Assembly (NCBI GenBank): GCA_035610365.1 | Contig: CM069435.1 | Location: 15,427,123-15,491,122 of the forward strand | DNA: 64,000 nt | Direction: 5' to 3' | From: Aquatica leii | Taxonomy: Eukaryota > Arthropoda > Insecta > Coleoptera > Lampyridae | Part shown: positions 45,720-57,669 of the stretch, one piece after another | How positions within the stretch are numbered: the first letter of the stretch is position 1 | How the letters are laid out: each line of letters starts with the position of its first letter | The notes under the pieces: model-generated | Databases searched by the model: none | What the model was told of the DNA's origin: nothing | The model's input: only the letters and a program-made list of their open reading frames with translations | Position numbers and translations under genes: made by a program

Positions 45720-46290
45720 ACTAACACCAATTTTTCACAATCATCTGGGGACAAGTAGTTGACGTACTTCGTGTGATGTTCTACTAAACTTGAAGGCACA
45801 TCTGCAATAGGAACAGTAAAAATCACTCAGAAGCTTGACGCATTTGTTTACTACGATTCATTTTTTGATTTACAAGCAACTTACTTGTGATATCATTTTA
45901 TATCTATTTTTTTTCTTGCACTTTTTTAGCAATTTTAGGAGACGATTCAAGCATGCTGATAGCTATTAGAATGACTGGATAATCGTGAGTACAATTATAT
46001 TACTTTCTATTAATTTGTATATTTGTCAAACACTTGCGACGTAGGTAGATGTTAACAAACGTAAATTTGTTTGAACAATTACGGTTTCAATTTATTCTAA
46101 GTGCGATTTGTTTCTGGTTGCAAATTCACTAGTTTTGCATCAAATCAAAGTTTAATTCTTTGATTATCTATTAACTTATACTACCATACTGTACTACGAC
46201 ATATGAAGTGTTAATTACTCTCCAGGGTTAGCATCAACGTTAGTAACTGTGATATTTATCAACAAACTTTTAATTGTTACTATATGTGTA
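45720..46290. repeat. Duplicated segment 2 (pogo-free paralogue of 18.7-21.97 kb)
   Basis: It matches both flanks of the pogo element continuously: TTACTTGTGATATCATTTTATATCTATT here corresponds to TTACTTATGATATCA and ATCTAATTTTTT around the pogo. The minus strand carries an open stretch (DVPSSLVEHHTKYVNYLSPD) after a TTGCAG acceptor-like site near 45,800, possibly an exon of an unrecognised gene. It lies 1.5 kb upstream of PDI-B. Confidence 0.55.
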
Positions 46291-46328
46291 CTTCTGTCTT
46301 GTTTCTTTTTTAACTTCTCTCTTTCGTT

Positions 46329-46989
46329 TGTTACGCTTACTCCGGATGGAACTGATTAGCTGAAATAGAAAGCTAGGGAACAGTATGGTTCTTGGGCGCC
46401 AGATTTGTTCAAGGAGTTTACTATCCTGTTTGACGGTATTGTTAGGGTAACTGCAGTGAAGACACGATTATCCAAGGCTTCGAACGGACCTTAAAGCGAA
46501 GCTAGGCTACGGAAATAAAAGGCACAATAAGTAAATAAAAATAACTCTATTCTCAAAATAAATGATCCATGAGCGGTAAAGTCGACGAGAGCGGAAGCGG
46601 CGGCCACAACCAAGCAAGCGTAAGGTGATCTATAAACCAATGACTAGTTAGCGTGCGTTCGACAAGCGGTGACGTCGGTAACCAAGTAAGCAAGCATGCA
46701 ATACGGTATTAACCTCCGTTGGATCGGTAGACAGGGTTACTCGGGTTCGAAGATTAGGTGAGGGCGACAAGATTGAGGTACGTTACTGGATGGCGTATTC
46801 GCAGGCTAAAACCAAATACTACGAAGACGAGGTGTTGACGGCGTATTCGTAGGCCAAAGTCATACACTACAAATACGACGCCCGGTAAAAGATGGAGTGG
46901 AGAAGGTTAGACGGGAAAGGGAGCGGTATCTATACCTATCTACGGTTCTATAACACAACTTAATTGAACATTTGTAACGGTTTGTTACA
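46329..46989. repeat. Solo LTR, unrelated Gypsy-like family
   Basis: 661 bp with TG...CA ends (TGTTACGCTT ... TTTGTTACA), flanked by a 4-bp duplication CGTT (46325-46328, 46990-46993). Inside, a unit of about 45 bp (GGCGTATTCG...ACTACGAAGACGA) is repeated twice at about 46,792-46,881. A 4-bp duplication favours Ty3/Gypsy. No internal region remains. Confidence 0.8.
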
Positions 46990-46993
46990 CGTT

Positions 46994-47590
46994 ATTAAAA
47001 AAAAAGATATTTGTTGTCATAACCTGTGTTTTGTCATTTGTTCTCTTTCAGGGTTTGACAGATTTAAACAACCAATAATTAGATCAGGGCCAAAATTGCC
47101 TCGTCCAATTCCTAAAATTTACAACGCACTTGTTATTGTTTAACTGGATTGCTTCCGTAACCAGGATCTCAATATCTACTGGCTGGCCGTCAGTTAACTA
47201 ATTCTTCCTCTGTTTAAATTAAACATCTTTGTGCACGTGTTTATATGTGTTAGGATTTAAACCTGTTATATCTTTGTATTCGCTTAATGGACTTAAATTT
47301 GGGATGTCTTAACTTTCCAATGTTAATTGATATTTTCGATTATAAATTGATTGCTTAATAAATCTAAATTATGTAACTATCTTGCGTTTACATTTAATTA
47401 GAGGACCAGAGAGGTTTCTCACCGAACAGAGAAACTATTTAATTTACCGAATCATACTTGAATGAAATCATAATTTATTTTTGCTGTGTGTTTTATTAAA
47501 CCTATTACAGCTTTCTTACATATCGAAGGTAAGCAGTGTATAACAAAAATAATACAACGTAAAAAGGGGTAGTTTGATAATCACGGCCAC
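46994..47590. other. Mostly unassigned; one exon-like stretch
   Basis: At 47,050 a good acceptor (TTCTCTTTCAG) is followed on the plus strand by an open stretch GFDRFKQPIIRSGPKLPRPI and PKIYNALVIV, then a stop. It may be chance. No other signal is seen. Confidence 0.25.
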
Positions 47591-47937
47591 GAGATATCGC
47601 TACATACTTTTTGATTCGCGTGTTTGGTTTTCAAACGCGAACATGTTACGCCACAGTATGAAAGAAATATTACCTTTTGGTCAGTAGCCGGCTGTTCGGA
47701 TTACATGTTTTTTTGGGGGCAAGTAGAGTTCTGTTTAAGGTTTCGTTTGACACCAAGCTCATCCTTATCGGACCTAGTTTTAAATTGTGATGATTCTTTA
47801 ATTTTTTACGTGTTAACAAATTTGGGACCGATATTCAAAGATCGAGCGTTTAATCCTGATTTTCTCGTGCTGGACGCATAAGGAAACTGTTTTTTAATCC
47901 CGTTTTGATGGTGTATCAACAGCAACACCATTGAAGA

Positions 47938-49580
47938 CTATGGATAGCCGTGGGTCAACCCCTAATAGAAGCGGCGCGGATAAAATGAGCTCGCCAAACG
48001 TCGGTGTCGTTGACATTTCATAGGATGATCTTAGCGGCATGTCAGTGACCAAAATAAAAAGATTAAACGCATTATATCATGTAGAAGAAGTAGATAAAAC
48101 TATTTTTACTGATCTTCTACAAGAAAAGCTGATCAGGTTAATTGTGGAAATGGACAAACAAGCAGGACACTCTTAAATCTCACAAAAGAGCCGTCTGATA
48201 CCAAAAGAGAGATCATAGATAGTGTATGAAGAGTACGCAGTCTAGCTAGCCAGCTAACCACGGTAGATATGACAAAACAAATCAGGGGTAAACCCAGCGA
48301 GGAACAAAGAATTAGGACATATAATATTGTTTTAGCAGCCGCTCTTGGGTTTTGTGAACGATGTCAAGTGGCCGTCTAAGCTGAGAACTTAAAAAAAAGA
48401 CAGTAGAAGAGACATGCAGTGTCTTTTGAAAACATCTGGCCGCTGATTGAAAAAGAGTAACCGGTTGATGTCTTTAAGGCAACTAAAACGGAGAACTAAG
48501 ACAGTAACAATATTGTTTTTCTTGTACATGGAGGCAAAGATAATGTTCCGGCCAAGGTAGCTGACAACCCAAGACGAAGTGCGCTGGCACTTGGTAATAT
48601 TAGAACAACAAAAAACGTGAACATATTCTAAGACGACATAGGCAATGAGCAGTAAAAAACTATAAAGTATACATTTTTTGGTGAACTGACGACGGAGAAC
48701 AAGACAACATGGGCAAAAACAGCGTCCTTGAGCTAACCAAGGTTAAAGATCGGGCCCGTGCAGCTGGTTTAGGGCACCTGATGCTAATGGTTGTAGGCAA
48801 TGAATTGGCTCCTGTGAAGAACATCGGCGAGTTTGTTTTTAAGGAGTCAAAAGTTATGCTTCTCGTCACTCTCTACAAGTCGCAGTGGCAGAAGGAAAAA
48901 AAGAGACACCAGTCAGCACGATTAGTAAGACGAGTACGTTGTTAATAAAAGAATGACGGGAAATCGTACGCGGACCTGCTTAGGGGCGTCAAGGCTACTA
49001 TCGAGACCACAACTGTAAACACTTCTTTCAAGACCGTTAGAAAAACTAAAAGTGGCCACCTACTGATAGTCTCAGACAACCAGAAGGCGCTGGAGACAAT
49101 TAGATCTAAGGTTAATACTGAAGTTGCAGGGTCGATATGCACACTAAAGAGGTCAAGCCGTACTCTGCATAATCTAGACGAGGTCACCACGAGCAACGAA
49201 GTTGGAGAGACCTTAATAAGTTTGTTCTGGGAGAATAAGGCAGATAAACTCAGACTGGGTAAGCTGAGACCAGCTAAGTAGAATTTACTGTTCATTACGG
49301 TCACACCAGAACAACTACTACAGAGTAAATGTATTAAGGTAGGCCTCAATTCAGGTCAAATTCTTAAAAGAGTAGAAGCTGTAAAGTGTGGTAGATGGGA
49401 GACTGGGCACGTAAATAAAAGCTGCAAAGGGCAGGATAGAAGGAAGTCATGCCTAAGCTGTAATAATGAGAGGCATTCCAAAACAAATTGTGCCAAAAGT
49501 AAGCACTGCGCAGTCTGTGGGAGCCAGGACCACACTCCACGAACTACAACAACAAACATGACAACAATTAGAATAATGCA
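47938..49580 (+). pseudogene. LINE A copy 2 ORF1
   Basis: It starts MDSRGSTPNRSG...SSPNVGVVDIS and is then interrupted. The C-terminus at about 49,370-49,550 has three CCHC-type knuckles: a degenerate one ending CKG, CLSCNNERHSKTNC and CAVCGSQDHTP. It is homologous to 1675-2976. Confidence 0.75.
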
Positions 49581-52500
49581 AATTAACATTGGTCGCAGAA
49601 GAGGCAGACGTGATTTTGATTAATGAACCAAACATTAACATGGCTAAGAATGCACATCTATCAATGGATGGGGTGTCGAGAACAGTTATTTATGTTAGGA
49701 ATACAAATTTAGGGACAAAATGCTTAGTCATGAAATCATTTACAGTTCTGCAGTGTTGCAACATCAACGTCTTTAACTGCTACATATCGCCGAACGTCAG
49801 TGACAGTAAGTTCTGTGTCAACGTAGACGATATCTTTATAACCACGAGAAGTACTGCGTATTCAAAAATTATTGCTGGTGACTTTAACGCGAAATCGGTT
49901 AAATAGGGGGCTAAGCACATGTGTCACAGTGCGGCAAAATTTTCAACTGGGCGGCCACAACAGAAACAAGAAACCGACATTTGAGTGCGGAGCGAAAATC
50001 TCATATATCGACATTACACTGTGCTCTAAGGATATGGCATTTAGAAGGGTTGAGTGGGATGTGTTATCGAAAGACAGCCTCAGCCACCACAATTATATCC
50101 TCTTTGTTATAGATACAAAAGGTAACAAGATACGGCGAAGCTTTCAGCTTGTAAGTAACTTCCGTTGAAATTTCCATAAGATCAATCTGGCGAATTACAA
50201 TTACGGAAAAGCTGGAACGACGACGCAGGGAATGCATCACCGCAAGAAAGAGGTAAACGAAAATGGTCAAACGCTGCGATTCTCGAAAGCCAAAGCAGAT
50301 GTCTACAGTATATACCAAGAGATTAGCTTGGAATGAGCTGTGTGAAGAGTTGGATAGTAACTCCTGGAGTTCAATATACAAGATTATGTAAAAAAAAATG
50401 AAACTGGTAAGTGATAGGAACCTGCCGACATGCGAAGAAGCGACTCACATCATAACAAACTCTTTCCTACGCACCCCACAATGCAGATTAAGAGCGACAA
50501 TACCAGGACCTCTTGTACTTTTACCAAAGAAGAATTTATGGAGGTGATCAGGAAAGCTGGAAATAAGAAAACCTCTGAGCATGATGGCATTCCTATGAAA
50601 TGGGTGAAGATTCTAGCGAAAGAATATCTGGAAGTACTTCTAAGAGTCTACAATAACGAATTTGTAGTCGGAAATTTTCTAAGCAAATTGAAAGTAGCCG
50701 CAAACCAAACCGACTAAAAGTGAAGCGGATACGTAATCACCCAGACATATTTGTCTGATAAGCCGCATCGCAAAAATATATGAAAAGCTACTCCTGTGTA
50801 GACTGCAAACCGAGCTTGAGTCGTTGGGAAGTCACCAGCACAATTTGGTTTTAGACACGGATACTTCACTACCGACGCCCTGATGAGAATCCATAAGTTA
50901 GCAAGTAAGGCCAAGAAAAGTACGTGGCGGACCAGGAACATAGGGGCGCTGGTTTGTTAGATATACGGAATGCTTTTAATTCGTAACCGCATTGGAAATC
51001 ATTAATGACCATTTTGAATAGTGCAGTCATCCCCATGCTCACATATGGTTTAGACATTTGGTACCCTAGATTAAAACATATTCATATTGTTAGGAACGTG
51101 GCATCCCTACAGTCTTTATTCCTTCGTACGATCCTCGGGGCATATCGTACAGTTCCTATCGATTCCTTATGCGTCGTGACAAAATATCCCTTTCTGCATC
51201 TCCTATTGCAGAAAACGTACTGCATCCAAGTTTTCTCAAGGGCTGGCACATGGACCTTTTTAGACCAGCAAGTTTTGACCGCAGATTTTCCTTCCTTTTC
51301 GGCCGTCAAGCGTCGTCTCAAGACTTTTATCTTGGATGAATGGCAGCGGCTGTGGGATACATCCCATAAGAAGCGTAACGCCTATTCGATGATATTCAAT
51401 ATCCTAAACTGGATCAACATGTTCCACGATCCGGGCGAGCGGCCGTCCAAATTCTCACATCGCACGGCGGGTTCCGTTGGCATCTAAAACGCTAATGCGT
51501 TTCAGATGACGACCGATGCCTGTCGTGTAGTGTTTCTGATACTCCGTCACATAGGATTTTCGCTTGTCGGGAGTTTGATGATGACCGGAGTACCCTAAGA
51601 ACCAGAGTGAACTCGTTTCCCGATTCCCCCGTGTCTATCCTTAGACTAGTGTCCGACGTTAACGAACTCATTGTATTCGCTAGAAAAGACCAAAGTCAAA
51701 CGTAAAACCAGAGTCTAACTTAATTTATTTTTGCATGGCATTTTGATTTATTTATACAGTCAGCTACTACGAAGTAGGGTATTTATTCAGTTATTTAATT
51801 GCATGGGGGTTTATTATTTTAAAGTATTTTATTTTGATTATCTTTTATTTTACTAACATTTTTAGTTACTTTTTAGCAGTAGCTGACTTGACTAACTGGC
51901 TTCATCTTGTCCATTACAATAACGTTTTCTTTTTCCACCTACTTGGTTTCTAGTCTAAGAAACGAGGATAAGCCGAAAGGTAGGTGCCTCGCGGAACCTC
52001 GTGCACTCTAAGCACGAATCTGTAATATAGCACATCCAACTCGTCTAAACAGATTCTTAATCTTGAAATTTCATATCCTAAATCGTTCAATCGTCTATGT
52101 GGCAAACTTGAACCAAACAAGTTCGGGTGGTTGGTGAGTCCACTTCCTCGTCCTCCACCGTGACCAAGTATCTTACACAAGTACAATAACAGGCTGTACC
52201 ATAAGGTTACATGTGGGGTTCCATATGGATCTATTTTGGTCCCCACTTTATGGAATATTTTTTTACGATGACTTCTTACCCATCAAACTACCTACACAAA
52301 TTACACTAACAGCTTACGCAGACGACCTGATGATTTTTAGACAGGGACGTACCCCTCAAGAATTAGAAAACGGAATAAACCAAACTTTAAAGGTGGTCGA
52401 CAGGTGGATGTCTTTAAAAGAATCAGGCATATAAGACCTATACAGTTCTTACTCTTGGTGCCGGTAGAAACAAAGTTTAGTATGATGTACTTAGGAGTGA

Positions 52501-53265
52501 CGGTAGACAGTAGACTAACTTTCGGTTTCTATCTTGCAAAGGTTATGGAGAAGGCTAGTAAAAGAGAAGCGGCAAATTAATGACAAGAGTCAAAGAGTAC
52601 AAAACAAGTTACCAAAAAGATAATTCTGACTACGGTGCTAAATACAGTTCTGTATGCAGTATCCGTGTGGCATAATGTCTTGAAGAATGGAAGATTAAGG
52701 AGCATGGCAAAAAAAAATTAAAGAAGACTGGCCCTTAGAACAACGACTACATATAGGACGGTGTCGCTGGATGCCGCCTAGGTACTCGCTGGCATTCCGC
52801 CTATAAAGTTGTTGACAGAAGAGCGCTGAAATGCAAATAAGGGTATGACGAAAATCGTAAGAAAAGAATTGACGCTCCGAGCTTGGCAGCCTAGATCAAA
52901 GTGCTGATCTCCGACCAACGCACGTAGACAGAGAGGAAGCTTGGAGACTGAAATTACCACAGCACACAAGTTTTCACCGGATGCTTAGGCAACTACCTAG
53001 CCGGAATCCGGAAGAAGAACCCCTCTTGCGTCCTTTGCGGAGATGATATCGATGATGCCAAGCATACAGTTTTTATGTGCAGGCACTGGCAGACAAAGCG
53101 CGTAGTATTACAAACAAATTATAAATTTGGGAGGAGGTGCTGGTTGAGGTAATGGTCTCCAGTAGGCAAGCTTGGAACGATATCAATGCTTTCATGACGG
53201 TAATACTACAGTCGAAAGAATGGAAGAAAAAGTCTGAGCTACTATACAATTGCAAATAAGTAATG
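49580..53265 (+). pseudogene. LINE A copy 2 ORF2, split by LINE B
   Basis: Endonuclease is at 49,589-50,160 (VAEEADVILINEPNIN, IIAGDFNAKS, YIDITLCSKDMAFRRVEWDV). The RT N-terminus is at 50,500-50,720 (EVIRKAGNKKTSEHDGIP). After the nested LINE B, RT resumes at 52,213 with FWSPLYGIFFYDDFLPIKLP and TLTAYADDLMIF, so the catalytic YADD is intact. The C-terminal zinc region is at about 52,965-53,130 (CVLCGDDIDDAKHTVFMC). Broken by stops. Confidence 0.8.
50990..52170 (+). mobile_element. LINE B 3' fragment nested in LINE A copy 2
   Basis: The 160-codon open stretch at 51,005-51,487 is the ORF2 C-terminal domain (NSAVIPMLTYGLDIWYP, SLQSLFLRTILGAYRTVPI, KRRLKTFILDEWQRLWDTSH). A zinc region (CRVVSDTPSHRI-like) and the 3' UTR follow to about 52,160, paralleling 16,890-17,890. 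This is a typical 5'-truncated LINE insertion. Confidence 0.85.
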
Positions 53266-53444
53266 TTTTGTTTTACTTATTCTTAAAATAAGATTCTGGT
53301 AGCCATCACTGTTAGCTTTTTTCGGTGACCGCACATTCTTGATACCATTAAAAAACATCTAAATTGTTCTTGTAAAAGATCATCATTCTGGTACTCCGTT
53401 AAAAAGTGTACCTGCTAGTTTTGCTAACATTGGAGCGTGTAGTG

Positions 53445-53960
53445 CTTAACCTAAAACTTTGGGTAGCTTAAAATAAACCCCTAAGTAACCTAACCTAAAG
53501 ATTTAGGTAACTTAATTTAGCCCATTGGGTAGCTTAACCTAAACCCTTAAATAGCTTAACCTGAATCATTAAGTAAGCTTAGCTTGAACCCTTGGGTAGT
53601 CTAAAATGAACCCAGTGAGTAGCTTAACCTAAACCCTTGAGTAGCCTAACTTAAAATTTTGGATAGCCTACCTTGAAGCCTTAAGTAACCTAACTTGAAG
53701 CTTTAGGTAACCTAACTTGAAACATTGAATCTTAGGTAACTTAATCTAAAGTTTTTAGTAGTTAACATGAAGCCTTGGGTAACCTAACTAAAGTCTTGTG
53801 TAACATAGCTCAAAGCCTTGCGTAGCCTCACCTAAAATTTTGGGTAACTTAACCTAACTCGTTAGGTAGCTTAACCTGAAACCTTGTGTAATCTAACCTG
53901 AAATCCCGGGTAACCTAATCTAAAGCTTTGAGTAGCATAACCTAATACCTTGGATCGTTT
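53445..53960. repeat. 22-bp minisatellite, about 23 imperfect copies
   Basis: The consensus is near TAGCTTAACCTAAACCCTTGGG less its last bases: TAGCTTAACCTAAACCCTTG. Copies diverge from one another and some are 27-29 bp. Each unit contains CCTAA, the complement of the insect telomere motif TTAGG. Confidence 0.8.
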
Positions 53961-53964
53961 GCTG

Positions 53965-54508
53965 TTAGCTTTTGATAGTCTTCTCTTCTTGGTCAGAGTT
54001 ATGAAAATATTTTCTTTTAGTAAGGTTATAGTTCAGGTTTTATGCTGATTTGTAAATAAGTCAAAACAGTACCTTTTTTCAGCTAGAACTATTTTTTTCC
54101 TTTACTTCCATAGAAGAATGCGAATCTCGGGTTATTTTCTGTCTATGACGTCAATAGAGTCAAAGTTCAAAATTTGGTAAATATTCGTTTTATTTAATTT
54201 GTGATATGTTCTAACGACGCCATATGTTTTATTTAGACGATTATCGAAGAATTCAAAGAAATATATATGAATTACAATGTAATTATTTATTCTATAAATA
54301 TCACAATGAACGTTGCATAGACAAATCTTATGCTTCCTTTTCCTTTTATGACAACGTTAATATGTTTCTATTAAATAATTTGTTTTTGTTGTCATTGAAA
54401 GATAAGGATTTAAATAGCAATTTTAATATAAACAAATTGCACTTGTTTTGATACACTAAATGATTTGATGCCCGAAAGTGATCTCACTCGGTAAAGATTC
54501 TTTCAAAC
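53965..54508. other. 5' flank of the P450 gene
   Basis: A 75-codon open stretch at 54,224-54,451 (MFYLDDYRRIQRNIYELQCN...) has no recognisable homology and may be chance. No core promoter stands out. Confidence 0.3.
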
Positions 54509-56305
54509 ATGTGGGTTTTAGTAATATCGGCGTGTATTTGCGGTTTACTGCTGTATTACAAATTATGTTCGCCATTAAAATATTGGTCTGAGAAGAACGT
54601 ACCACATCCTACTCCTTCTTTAATCGTTGGAAACTTAGGACCAGCCGTAACCAAAAAGGAAACCTTTAATAAATTACTTCAAAAAATATGCCTTAAATAT
54701 GACAATCACAGGTAATTCATATTCAATATAAGAAAAAAATTATATCAAGTATTTTTAGATATTTCGGATTTTATCAGTTTTCAAAACCATCTTTGGTTAT
54801 TTTAGATCGAAAGCTAATTAAAGAGATTTTTATTAAAAGTTTTGATCATTTCACAGATCACGATGATTTTTTACCTAAAGGTACCGATACGTTTTGGAAA
54901 AAAGGATTATTTTCTCGTAAAGGTGAGGACTGGCACGATATGCGTACAACGCTCAGTCCGGCGTTTACTAGTAGAAAAATGAAGGCAATGTTTCATCTTG
55001 TAACTGAGTGTTCCGAAAGATTCGTTAATTACTATGTAAAAAAAGGCGCAACAATTAGTTTGGAAGTAATGGACTTTTTTACCAAATTTGATAACGACGT
55101 TATAGCATCATGCACGTTTGGCATAAATTGCGATTCTTTAGAAAATGAAAATAACGAATTTCATGTGATGGCGAAGGAAGCGTTTACGTTTACTGGTTTA
55201 AAATCGTTAAAGTTTTTTGGAAACGCGCTTAGTCCAACGATATCAAGAGTAATATGATTATGTTTTCGATTTAGTTAATACATTTAGGTTTGCAGTTATT
55301 TAGAGTTAAAATGTTTAGTGACGAAGTAAGGGATTTTTTTATGCGTGTGACTAAAGAAACGATTAGTTATCGCGAAAAGACTGGGTTGTGTCGTCCAGAC
55401 GTGATGCATTTACTGATAGAAGCTCAAAAAGGTAGATTAAAGGATGAGGACGAGGACAACGATGACGACAAAGCAATTTCCGGTTTTGTCAGAATTGACA
55501 AATCATATTCAATGAAGCGAAATCATTCAAAGAAAATACCACTTACCGATGAAGATATAGCAGGTCAAGCACTTATTTTCTTTTTTGGAAGTTACGATAC
55601 TGTGTCTTTAGCACTAAGTCACACCGTTTACGAATTAGTTGCAAATCCAAACGTGCAAGAAAAACTAATAAAGGAAATCGACTATACTTTAAATGAATGC
55701 AACAGTAAAATAACGTACGAAGCTCTTTTTCAAATGAAATACTTAGATATGGTCATTTCTGGTAATGTTCATATTTCTGATATTTCTGTAAAGGAAACTG
55801 TTTCTTTTTTCAGAAACGTTGCGGTTATGGGCCCCACCTCCTACATTAGATAGGATTTGCGTAAAACCGTTTGTTATTGAACCAACATTGCCTAACGAAA
55901 AACCTCTTTTAATCGAACCAGGAGTTGAAGTGATCGTACCAGTTTATGCATGGCATAGAAATCCAAAATACTTTAAAAATCCTGATAAATTCGATCCCGA
56001 AAGATTCAGCGACAAGAATAAAGAAAGCATAAAATCGTTTACGTATTTTCCATTTGGTATTGGTCCAAGACATTGCATCGGTTTGATTTTGTACAGAATG
56101 AAAATAAACCAAATACATGTTTTACGTTTTAGGGATTCGATTTGCATTATTGGTGATGAAAATAATGATGGTCAATTTGTTAACTAAGTTTCAAATAATT
56201 CCCACCGAGAAGACTGTCATACCTTTCGAACAAAGTAAAAATAGCTTATTGCTTCGAAGTATGCATGGTTACTGGTTTGGTCTAAAACCTAGGACAAAAA
56301 TCTAG
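54509..56305 (+). CDS. Cytochrome P450, CYP3 clan / CYP9-like, complete
   Basis: Five exons: 54509-54711, 54759-55248, 55296-55761, 55814-56080, 56133-56305, total 1599 nt (532 aa). All four GT-AG introns are 47-52 bp and all junctions keep frame. The N-terminus MWVLVISACICGLLLYY is an ER membrane anchor. Landmarks: C-helix W126-HDM-R130; I-helix G329-SYDT333; ExxR E387-TLR390; PERF motif DPERFSD; heme loop FPFGIGPRHCIG with axial Cys474. The wording LWAPPPTLDRICVKPF resembles CYP9-type enzymes of insects. It is an ER monooxygenase using NADPH-P450 reductase. CYP9 members often detoxify plant or insecticidal compounds, but the substrate here is unknown. It is the only host gene here without a transposon inside. 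Confidence 0.93.
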
Positions 56306-56390
56306 TAACCTTACTTTTATTTAGGTTTTTCTGTTGCAATATTACCTTTATTCGTAAATTAATTTATATATTGCTGTAACTATAGATTTA

Positions 56391-56396
56391 AATAAA
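56391..56396 (+). terminator. Polyadenylation signal of the P450 gene
   Basis: AATAAA, 86 nt past the stop. Confidence 0.6.
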
Positions 56397-56589
56397 CACC
56401 GTTCGCGATAAGATTGTACGTACATTTATTTATACGCCACGCGCCTAACACTGAATATCGAAGTTGGCCAAAGTACAGAAAAATGGCATTTGTACTGATA
56501 AGAGAAGCGAAGATGGCGGCGCCCACAACAGCAACCCTGAAAGCACTACGTTTACTTCCACATACCATATCCCCATACAGGAAACCCCA

Positions 56590-57665
56590 GAGTTAGACAA
56601 CGGGGCCAGACCTGGGAAACCTAAGTTTGGCGTACCTGTATTGGCCCAGACTTGGCCCAGGACTGGGTAGCTCAGCCTCTGCCATTCCATGAGGACCCAA
56701 GCTTGAGCCTAGACTGGTTGACCCAGCTTCGACCATGCAAATTATTAGCCAAGCTTGGCCTAAGCTTGGATAACCCATCCTTGGCCATTCTATGAGAATC
56801 CAAGTTTGGCCCAAGCCTGGATAACCCAGCCTTGGCCATTCCATGGGGACCCAAGTTTGGTCCTACACTGGTTGACCCATCCTCGGCCATGCCAATTCTT
56901 ACCCAAGCTTGGCCCAAGCTTGCATAACCCATCCTTGGCTATTCCATGGAAACCCAAGCTTAGGCCGAGACTGGTTGACCCAGCTTCGGCCATGAAAATT
57001 ATTAGCCAAGCTTGGCCCAAGCTTGTATAACCCATCCTTGGCCATTCCATGAGAATCCAAGTTTGGCTTAAGCCTGGATAACCCAGCCTTGGCCATTCCA
57101 TGGGGACCCAAGTTTGGTCCTACACTGGTTGACCCATCCTCGGCCATGCCAATTCTTACCCAAGCTTGGCCCAAGCTTGCATAACCCATCCTTGGCTATT
57201 CCATGGAAACCCAAGCTTAGGCCGAGACTGGTTGACCCAGCTTCGGCCATGAAAATTATTAGCCAAGCTTGGCCCAAGCTTGTATAACCCATCCTTGGCC
57301 ATTCCATGAGAATCCAAGTTTGGCTTAAGCCTGGATAACCCAGCCTTGGCCATTCCATGGAGACCCAAGTTTGGTCCTACACTGGTTGACCCATCCTCGG
57401 CCATGCCAATTCTTACCCAAGCTTGGCCCAAGCTTGCATAACCCATGCTTGGCTATTCCATGGAAACCCAAGCTTGGGCCAAAACTGGTTGACCCAGTTT
57501 CGGCCATGTAAATTATTAGCCAAGCTTAGCCCAAGCTTGTATAACCTATCCTTGGCCATTCCATGAGAATCCAAGTTTGGCCCAAGCCTGGATAACCCAG
57601 CCTTCCTATTCCATAGGGACCCAAGCTTAGTTCAAGACTGGTTGACCCAGCCTTGGCCAAGGCTG
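56590..57665. repeat. Higher-order minisatellite: 257-bp repeat made of about six 43-bp monomers
   Basis: The landmark CCTCGGCCATGCCAATTCTT recurs at 56881, 57138 and 57395, exactly 257 bp apart. Within each, units of about 43 bp share CCATTCCATG, CCCAAGCTTGG and TAACCCA. Outer copies are more diverged. All frames look open because 257 is not a multiple of three, so apparent proteins here are artefacts. A GATGGCGGC motif before the array (about 56,512) has an inverted counterpart at about 57,822, possibly element ends. Confidence 0.9.
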
Positions 57666-57669
57666 GATT

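Larger units (their letters stand above)
47600..53265 (+). mobile_element. R1-clade LINE A copy 2, interrupted by LINE B
   Basis: Same family as 1.5-5.3 kb, from the 5' leader (about 47,600) to the C-terminal zinc region. About 50,990-52,170 is a foreign LINE B 3' fragment. RT homology to copy 1 stops at about 50,985 and resumes at about 52,205, giving a clear nested insertion. Stops and frameshifts occur throughout. Confidence 0.85.

Noticed and set aside
56672..57446. Long minus-strand ORFs with repeated GWVNQ/LGPSLG-like peptides
   Set aside because: They are frames through a 257-bp tandem repeat, and the same peptide appears in successive frames. No start context or homology.
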